Of a stretch of 64,000 bases of DNA, positions 58,716-64,000 are shown piece after piece; the first letter of the stretch is position 1; the number at the start of each line of letters is the position of its first letter. The position numbers were made by a program, and so were the translations under genes. The notes below the pieces were generated by a model that was not told the DNA's origin, searched no databases, and was given only the letters and a program-made list of their open reading frames with translations. This DNA comes from an uncultured Dokdonia sp. (lineage in GTDB: Bacteria; Bacteroidota; Bacteroidia; Flavobacteriales; Flavobacteriaceae), in contig NZ_CANLOB010000019.1 of the NCBI RefSeq assembly GCF_947492815.1, positions 1 through 64,000 of the forward strand, read 5' to 3'.

Positions 58716-60437
58716 ATGTCTATGCGTTTTATTAAAATACTTTCCCTTGTTTTTTTTTATATGTTATGCTTTTGTGGTACTATATATGGTCAAGTTGAAG
58801 AATCGGAAGTATTAGATTCCCTTAAAGGAAAAAGCTATAGATACTTATATCATCAATATAAAAAGAATGTAGAAGATACGATGTCTTCTGTAATGTATCT
58901 AACCGCTTTTTTAGATAAAGCAATTTTAGAAAATAATAAAATCAATCAATCAATAGCTTTAAATGATCTTTCCTATTATGCAAAAAATAGAGAGGATAAG
59001 TTTCATTTAATTAAGCAATCGCTATATGAAAGTAATAGTGTTGATTCATTGTCTTCTATTCCTGCATATAATAACTTAGGGCAGTATTATCAAGATTATT
59101 ATGATCATAACCTTGCCATTGATCAATTTTTAAAAGTATATCAACTTTCAAAAAAAGCAAATGATAAGGAGTATGAAGGATTGGCACTGACTAATATAGC
59201 TAATGTAAAATCTGATATAGGGAATCACAAAGAGGCTTTAGTGTTGTATAAGAAATGTTTTGACCTTAAGAAAAGCCAGGGAATAGCTATAACGAGTATT
59301 TCTCTAAGCTTAGCACAATCTTTTATGTTTAATAAAGAGCATGATTCTGCTACGTATTATTATAATTTAGTCATTGATAAAATAAGAGAAGAGTCTCCTT
59401 ATTATTTGAGTTTGGCAGATATTAATGAAGGTATTAACTTATATCATAAAGGAGATCGTACACAGTCAAAACTATTATTAGAAAAAGGATCTTCATTAAT
59501 AGAACGTAAATACCTCAACTCATTATATTATTTGAAATATTATATACGGGCAACATATTATCTAGGAAAAATAAACGAGCCTATAGATAAAGAACTTGCG
59601 ATGTCTTATTATGAGAAGGTAGATTCTTTACAAACGAGAACTACGATTATACTTCCAGAGATTAGGGATACATATATGCTTTTAAAAGGATATTATGAGA
59701 AAGAAAATAAGTATTCAAAGCATTTATATGCGATTAATAAGTTGTTGGAGTTTGATAGTATTGTTTCTGTAAAAAATATAACTACTACCAATAAATTAAA
59801 TGCTGAGTTTGATACTCCTGAATTACTCAAAGAAAAGGAGAAACTGATTCTGCAATTAGAAAATAAGAATAAGAACCTTAGTTTAAAGTTTGTCTACTTA
59901 GTATTATTTATCATTATCATTTTAGCGTTACTTATATTTCAATTTAGAAGGAATAAGGTGTATAAAAAACGTTTTGAAGCGATCCTGATAGACTTGGACA
60001 ACACACCTAAAGCACCTATTAAAGTAGATCCTTCAAAAACAGATCAGCAACTTCATATAGATCCCAAAGTAGTTGCTACAGTTTTAGATAAATTGGAAGT
60101 GTTTGAATCAAAAAATGGATTTTTGAAGAAGACAGTTACTGTAACATCATTGGCTAGAAAATTAGCGACCAATACAAAGTATCTATCAAAAATTATTAAT
60201 ACGTATAAAGGGAAATCGTTTATATCATATATAAATGATTTAAGGATAGAATACATTCTGAAAGAATTGCAAATTAATACAGTACTCCAGCGGTATACTA
60301 TTTTGGGAATTGCTAAAGAAATAGGTTTTAATTCGGCAGATTCATTTTCAAGTGCTTTCAAAAAGAAAACAGGTATTTCTCCTTCGTTTTACATAAAAAA
60401 AATTAAAAACACCAAAAAAGAAACTATTACGCATTAA
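58716..60437 (+). CDS. TPR-transmembrane-AraC regulator, module copy 1
   Basis: The 573-residue protein has a signal peptide (FIKILSLVFFYMLCFCGTIY), a periplasmic part with TPR helices (AYNNLGQYYQDYYDHNLAID; LALTNIANVKSDIGNHKEAL; about 100-330), one membrane helix near 390-410 (FVYLVLFIIIILALLIF) and a cytoplasmic AraC-type DNA-binding domain (about 455-570; TVTSLARKLATNTKYLSKII and FNSADSFSSAFKKKTGISPS). It likely senses an external signal with its TPRs and controls transcription directly. It is 46 percent or more identical by eye to 61440-63164. A precursor gene follows 33 bases later. An inner ATG at 58722 could be the start. Confidence 0.88.
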   Translation: MSMRFIKILSLVFFYMLCFCGTIYGQVEESEVLDSLKGKSYRYLYHQYKKNVEDTMSSVMYLTAFLDKAILENNKINQSIALNDLSYYAKNREDKFHLIKQSLYESNSVDSLSSIPAYNNLGQYYQDYYDHNLAIDQFLKVYQLSKKANDKEYEGLALTNIANVKSDIGNHKEALVLYKKCFDLKKSQGIAITSISLSLAQSFMFNKEHDSATYYYNLVIDKIREESPYYLSLADINEGINLYHKGDRTQSKLLLEKGSSLIERKYLNSLYYLKYYIRATYYLGKINEPIDKELAMSYYEKVDSLQTRTTIILPEIRDTYMLLKGYYEKENKYSKHLYAINKLLEFDSIVSVKNITTTNKLNAEFDTPELLKEKEKLILQLENKNKNLSLKFVYLVLFIIIILALLIFQFRRNKVYKKRFEAILIDLDNTPKAPIKVDPSKTDQQLHIDPKVVATVLDKLEVFESKNGFLKKTVTVTSLARKLATNTKYLSKIINTYKGKSFISYINDLRIEYILKELQINTVLQRYTILGIAKEIGFNSADSFSSAFKKKTGISPSFYIKKIKNTKKETITH

Positions 60438-60470
60438 AATAAATTAGTAACCTTAACAATTCTTTCGATT

Positions 60471-60677
60471 ATGAAAAAAGTAAAAAAATTATCTTTAAAA
60501 AAGCTAACCATTTCAAAACTCACTAATTCAGATAGGATACAAGGAGGTTCCGGAATATGTGATGGTGGTGGTGATGACGGAAGTCGCCCATTTAATGATT
60601 GCCCTCCCCCTCAAACATGTTTAAGAACAGATTGTAAATCTTGTATTGATCAAAACCAAACAGCAGTTGCTTGTTAA
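60471..60677 (+). CDS. Cys-rich peptide precursor (type C leader), module copy 1
   Basis: The 68-residue product has the leader KKVKKLSLKKLTISKLTNSD, which includes the LxLKKLxISKL pattern of class I lanthipeptide-like precursors in Bacteroidota, then RIQGGSG and a core with six Cys (ICDGGGDDGSRPFNDCPPPQ; TCLRTDCKSCID; VAC at the end). The paralogue at 63208-63414 shares the DDSRP-NDCPP-TC-R-C-SCI pattern. It follows the regulator by 33 bases and should be transcribed with it. A signal function coupled to the regulator is inferred. Confidence 0.78.
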   Translation: MKKVKKLSLKKLTISKLTNSDRIQGGSGICDGGGDDGSRPFNDCPPPQTCLRTDCKSCIDQNQTAVAC

Positions 60678-60744
60678 GATGTATTTAGATCATTAAATTA
60701 AGTTTGCGTGCTTTCTATATTCGAATAAACATGCTCCTCAATAC

Positions 60745-60778
60745 ATTTGGGTCTGTTTCTAAAAAAACAGACCCAAAT
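60745..60778. terminator. Bidirectional terminator between the two modules
   Basis: ATTTGGGTCTGTTT and AAACAGACCCAAAT pair around a short A-rich loop. It lies between the convergent type C and type B precursor genes. Confidence 0.8.
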
Positions 60779-60787
60779 ACTATTATT

Positions 60788-61015
60788 TTATCCGGTATAA
60801 TCACAATTCATTCCAGGGTTTTCAGGACAGATATGACCATTTCCATTACCAGGAGTAATACATTCTCCCCAAATATCACATGCTCCTTCTGGGCACGTGT
60901 ATGAAGAACATCCGCTATCTTCGTCAGGTCTTGTAAAAGTGGCGCCAGCCCCTGCAGTAATGTTTTTCAATTCAATAGTACTTAGACTTCTTCCAATGTT
61001 TAATAGATTTTTCAT
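60788..61015 (-). CDS. Cys-rich peptide precursor (type B leader), module copy 2
   Basis: The 75-residue product has the leader MKNLLNIGRSLSTIELKNIT then AG, like the 57963-58214 peptide. Its core has six Cys (SGCSSYTCPEGACDIWGECI; ICPENPGMNC). The conserved tail CPEN-GMNC suggests a functional C-terminus. It is divergent from the second regulator, with the shared box upstream at 61045-61080. Confidence 0.75.
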   Translation of the reverse strand: MKNLLNIGRSLSTIELKNITAGAGATFTRPDEDSGCSSYTCPEGACDIWGECITPGNGNGHICPENPGMNCDYTG

Positions 61016-61439
61016 GATTAATTGTTGTATTAATTTGATTTACATCTTGATCATTTAAAGACATTCAAGTGTATGTCTGTCATTATAGTTCGCGATACTT
61101 TTGTAGTATTAGCATCTTGTTCTCTGACACTCAAATGTCATTTTTTTTAGTATCTGTTACAAAGATTACTTAGTATGATTCACGGAATTGAATCATGAAA
61201 TGAGGAAGTGTAAAGTGTTGATTTGTAGTTTTTTTGCTTGACAAGTAGTAAATGATCCAGACATAGTAATTATTGGGGTTTTAAAAATGTACTTTGCATA
61301 TAGTGAGGCTGTTGTGGTTAACAAAAGATCTGCTTACAATAGTAATTTTTTATAAGAACTTACCCTTTTATAAAAGGGCTTTTGAAATTACTAGTATTAA
61401 TTTGATTACATTAGAATTCTAAATAATATTCCCTTCAAG
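61016..61439. other. Divergent spacer of module copy 2
   Basis: This 424-base region holds the shared box (61045-61080), a TGACACTCAAATGTCA inverted repeat near 61125-61140 with partly the same sequence (GACATT..AGTGT), and an ACCCTTTTATAAAAGGGCT hairpin near 61363-61381 before the regulator. No gene is supported. Confidence 0.6.
61045..61080 (-). promoter_or_regulatory. Shared upstream box of precursor genes, copy 3
   Basis: CTTGATCATTTAAAGACATT followed by CAAGTGTATGTCTGT, about 30 bases upstream of the type B precursor of module 2. Confidence 0.65.
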
Positions 61440-63164
61440 TTGAAAACATGTCTATACTTATGTAAGAAAATCTTTTTTTTCTTAGTATTCCTGTGGTGTA
61501 TAAATAGCTGTGTATATGGACAGCATCAGGTCTTAAAAGTACCTGACAGTCTAAAAGAAAATACGTATATAGATCTCTATAATAAATATAAGAAGCATAT
61601 TTCTGACACAGCTCGCTCAACACTATATTTAAATACTTTTCTTAGCAAGGCAACTAATGAAAATAATAGCATAAATAAAGCTTTAGCATTAAATGAACTT
61701 TCCTATTATGCAGATAACAAAAGAGATAAATTAGCACTTATAAAGCAGTCATTGTCTGAAAGTAATCGCGTAGACTCTATACACTCCATTCCTGCTTACA
61801 ATAATTTAGGATTGTATTATCAAGATTACTATGAATATGGAAATGCCCTTGAACAATATTTAAAAGTGGTAAGCTTAGCTCAAAAAGGAAATGATAACGT
61901 ATACGAAGGCATAGCTTTAAATAACATTGCCAAACTTAGAACAGCTATAGGAGATTATGATGAGGCATTAATACTTTATAAAAGAGGATATGAACTTAAG
62001 AAAAAGCAAGGAGATATATCTGAAGAAACTATTGTAATAACCTCTTTAGAATTAGCAGAGTCATATAGATATAACAAAAAATACGACTCTGCTTCTTATT
62101 ATTATGATGAGGTCATAGCGCTTGTAAAAGAAAAATACCCCTATGTATTGAGTACTGCAAAAATTAATGAAGGGATTAATAAATATTACAAAGGAGATTA
62201 TAAGCAAGCCCAGCAGTTATTAGAAGAAGGAATCTCGCTTATAAATTTGAATTCCTCCTATTATTTAAAGTATTACATACGGGCACAATTTTATCTAGCA
62301 AAAATGAGTGAATCATTAGATAAAGAACGTTCCATTTCTTACTATCAAAGAATAGATTCGTTACTCACAAAAGTAGCTATTGTTATCCCTGAAGTTAGGG
62401 AAACCTATGAGTTTTTGGAGTTCAATTATGAAAAAAATAATGATTATGTAGGACAACTTTATGCAATAAATAAATTGTTGAAATTTGATAGCATCACTAC
62501 AGCTAGAAAAATAAATACTTCTTATAAAATAAATACAGAATTTGACACCCCTGAGCTACTTAGAAGTAAAGAAGTGTTAATTGAAAAATTAGAAAGTAAA
62601 AACCATAACCTTAACTTAAACTTTATCCTTTTATTAATAGGAATGGTCATTACTCTCATAGGGATTGTTATGCAATATAGAAGACATAAAATCTATAAAA
62701 AACGCTTTGAGAAACTATTAGATACATTAAATAATAAAACGATAGAAATTTCTAATATAGAGGTAGAGAAGGTATCTCGAAATTTAAATATTGATCCTGA
62801 AATAATTTCTTCGATTTTAAATAAATTACAAGCGTTTGAATTGAAAAATGACTTTTTGAAAAAGACAATAACCATTACCTCATTGGCCAAAAAACTATCT
62901 ACAAATACAAAGTATTTGTCAAATGTTATTAATACGTATAAAGGAAAAACATTTGTTCAATACATTAATGATTTACGTATTGAATATATACTACAAGAGT
63001 TAAAAGTAAACCCTAAATTGCATCATTATACAATTTTGAGTATTGCCAAAGAAGCGAGTTTTAATTCAGTAAATTCTTTTACTACAGCTTTTAGAAAAAA
63101 AACAGGGATATCACCTTCTTATTACATTAAAAACTTAAAAAGTAAACAAAAAGATGATATCTGA
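61440..63164 (+). CDS. TPR-transmembrane-AraC regulator, module copy 2
   Basis: The 574-residue protein has the same layout as 58716-60437: signal (IFFFLVFLWCINSCVYGQ), TPR region (AYNNLGLYYQDYYEYGNALE; NIAKLRTAIGDYDEALILYK), membrane helix near 390-410 (FILLLIGMVITLIGIVM), and AraC domain (TITSLAKKLSTNTKYLSNVI; FNSVNSFTTAFRKKTGISPS). Its start codon is TTG at 61440; the ATG used by its paralogue survives as ATGTCTATACTTATG one frame away and is followed by a stop, so a small indel seems to have moved the start. It precedes a type C precursor by 43 bases. Confidence 0.87.
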   Translation: MKTCLYLCKKIFFFLVFLWCINSCVYGQHQVLKVPDSLKENTYIDLYNKYKKHISDTARSTLYLNTFLSKATNENNSINKALALNELSYYADNKRDKLALIKQSLSESNRVDSIHSIPAYNNLGLYYQDYYEYGNALEQYLKVVSLAQKGNDNVYEGIALNNIAKLRTAIGDYDEALILYKRGYELKKKQGDISEETIVITSLELAESYRYNKKYDSASYYYDEVIALVKEKYPYVLSTAKINEGINKYYKGDYKQAQQLLEEGISLINLNSSYYLKYYIRAQFYLAKMSESLDKERSISYYQRIDSLLTKVAIVIPEVRETYEFLEFNYEKNNDYVGQLYAINKLLKFDSITTARKINTSYKINTEFDTPELLRSKEVLIEKLESKNHNLNLNFILLLIGMVITLIGIVMQYRRHKIYKKRFEKLLDTLNNKTIEISNIEVEKVSRNLNIDPEIISSILNKLQAFELKNDFLKKTITITSLAKKLSTNTKYLSNVINTYKGKTFVQYINDLRIEYILQELKVNPKLHHYTILSIAKEASFNSVNSFTTAFRKKTGISPSYYIKNLKSKQKDDI

Positions 63165-63207
63165 ATTTTGTATATTCAATACATATCAATCATAAATAGT
63201 CAACTAC

Positions 63208-63414
63208 ATGAAAAAAAATAATTTAAGTAAATTGTCACTCAATAAGTTACAGATTTCTAGATTAACAAGTTCTGATAACATTAAAGGAGGTTCAGGTGAT
63301 GTATTTTGTAACCCTGGCGATGATAGTAGACCTCTTAATAATTGCCCGCCTCGTCCAACGTGTTTTAGAACAAGATGTGATTCTTGTATTACCGACCAAG
63401 CAAATGGTTGTTAG
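63208..63414 (+). CDS. Cys-rich peptide precursor (type C leader), module copy 2
   Basis: The 68-residue product has the leader KKNNLSKLSLNKLQISRLTS, then DNIKGGSG, and a core with six Cys (FCNPGDDSRPLNNCPPRPTC; RTRCDSCI; NGC). It matches the 60471-60677 peptide in leader, length and Cys positions. It is the last gene of the duplicated module, before the terminator at 63458-63493. Confidence 0.78.
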   Translation: MKKNNLSKLSLNKLQISRLTSSDNIKGGSGDVFCNPGDDSRPLNNCPPRPTCFRTRCDSCITDQANGC

Positions 63415-63452
63415 AAATTAATAGTATTAAGGCATATAAGTCTTAGCTAGAT

Positions 63453-63698
63453 AAAAACAGGAAACCCAATCAAATGCATTTGATTGGGTTTTTTACTTTT
63501 TAACCCATAACGCAGTTATGAATGATCGTGGAATCGATCAGATTACCTTCGGTAGGCCTTCGTCTCGCAGTACTGCAATTATAACTACCTGTTCTTTTCG
63601 TCCAGATGTCTTAAAACAAGAAAACCCAATCAAATAAATTTGTTGGGCTTTCTATATTTTAATCCATAACGTAGTTATGAATGATCGTGGAGTCGGGC
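63453..63698. repeat. Tandem duplication of the ssrA downstream flank, offset about 158 bp
   Basis: Copy 1 has AACCCAATCAAAT (near 63460) then CATAACGCAGTTATGAATGA and CGTGGAATCG (to 63535). Copy 2 has AACCCAATCAAAT (near 63620) then CATAACGTAGTTATGAATGA and CGTGGAGTCG (to 63695). Identity ends where the tmRNA body begins. Confidence 0.8.
63458..63493 (+). terminator. Terminator of module 2
   Basis: AACCCAATCAAATG and CATTTGATTGGGTT form a 14-base perfect stem followed by TTTT. A weaker version in copy 2 of the flank duplication (63618-63650) may terminate ssrA on the other strand or be a remnant. Confidence 0.85.
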
Positions 63699-64000
63699 GG
63701 ACTCGAACCGCCGTCCAAACAAGTAACAAAATAGCTTTCTACACGTTTAGTTTCTAATTAGTTTTCGTGCAACCACCGGTCAGAAACTACCAAGGATTAC
63801 CTTATTCTCAATTAAATTTCGCTTTCGTATCAAGACCCTACAAAAACTAGGTTTACTTTTACGAAGTCACTATATCAAAAACCGCAAACCAAGGTGTTTG
63901 AGTGACTTCCTGCTTGTCTACCTTGTAGACCGAGGCGTAATCCTACTATAATTCGGATTATGCAGCTAGGGCGTAGTTATTTTCGCCGTTTAAAAAGTTT
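63688..64000 (-). ncRNA. ssrA: tmRNA, 3' part (5' end beyond the window)
   Basis: The 3' end on the minus strand has the tRNA-like T arm and acceptor GGTTCGAGTCCGCCCGACTC followed by CA. Upstream, the resume frame ending at 63958 reads GENNYALAA then TAA, the proteolysis tag typical of Bacteroidota tmRNA. CCA is not encoded (CACGA follows). About 313 bases are present; the 5' part with the D-arm-like half lies outside. tmRNA frees stalled ribosomes and tags their products. Confidence 0.95.

Noticed and set aside
60704..60904. 66-codon plus-strand open frame over the terminator and a precursor gene
   Set aside because: It crosses a strong terminator and is antisense to the type B precursor.
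57161..63414. Lanthipeptide biosynthesis cluster
   Set aside because: Type C leaders look lanthipeptide-like, but no LanB/LanC, LanM, cyclase, radical-SAM or peptidase-transporter gene is in the window, and cores are poor in Ser/Thr-Cys pairs.

Overview
The window is chromosomal DNA from a member of the Bacteroidota, most likely a marine flavobacterium (Flavobacteriaceae). Four proteins end in a type IX secretion (Por) sorting domain. Promoters fit the TTG-N21-TAnnTTTG form, Shine-Dalgarno sequences are weak, transketolase is split in two genes, and the tmRNA encodes the tag GENNYALAA. The genus cannot be fixed from the sequence alone. No rRNA, tRNA, insertion sequence, prophage or CRISPR array was seen.

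Layout. 0.1-10.8 kb (mostly minus): an outer-membrane barrel, the split transketolase with a secreted-protein gene between its halves, an SRPBCC protein, pyrE, a divergent NUDIX gene, an M14 peptidase, a type IX cargo protein, a UDG-like protein and a TPR membrane protein. 11.0-15.5 kb: a type IX cargo protein with an internal repeat, a TIMP/netrin-like lipoprotein, a free-standing EF-Tu domain-III-like protein, and yaaA. 15.9-24.6 kb: rluD-type synthase, PASTA protein, ddl and coaD, with a 4-5 kb cassette between ddl and coaD (ferritin-like protein, 14-cysteine protein, DUF692/MNIO enzyme, DUF2063 partner) that looks like an MNIO peptide-modification system. 24.8-35.5 kb: accessory and surface functions, including an SGNH hydrolase, a sigma/anti-sigma-like pair, a frameshifted nuclease, an alpha/beta hydrolase, a Tat-exported PLP enzyme, a PNGase F-like protein, a NIF-type phosphatase and a leucine-rich repeat protein.

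35.6-43.9 kb: a complete trp operon in the order E-G-x-D-C-y-F-B-z-A, where x, y and z are small unrelated genes. It is preceded by a newly read leader peptide with three consecutive Trp codons and an attenuator-like terminator. 44.0-48.6 kb: YceI, MarR, and a thioredoxin/persulfide/rhodanese cluster. 48.7-55.5 kb: surface proteins (ASPIC/FG-GAP type IX protein, diheme cytochrome c, M36 fungalysin-type protease). 56-63.4 kb: a peptide region with six double-Gly-type Cys-rich precursors, a seventh broken one, and two paralogous TPR-transmembrane-AraC regulators arranged as a tandemly duplicated three-gene module. The window ends in ssrA (tmRNA), whose downstream flank is duplicated.

Two systems stand out as possibly undescribed: the MNIO cassette between ddl and coaD, and the duplicated precursor-regulator-precursor module with its shared upstream box. 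A third genome-scale signal is the 14-16 bp palindrome GCTTTCGCGAAAGC. It recurs about a dozen times, both between genes and inside genes, where it usually encodes Ala-Phe-Ala-Lys-Ala. trpF carries this palindrome plus two other repeat types.
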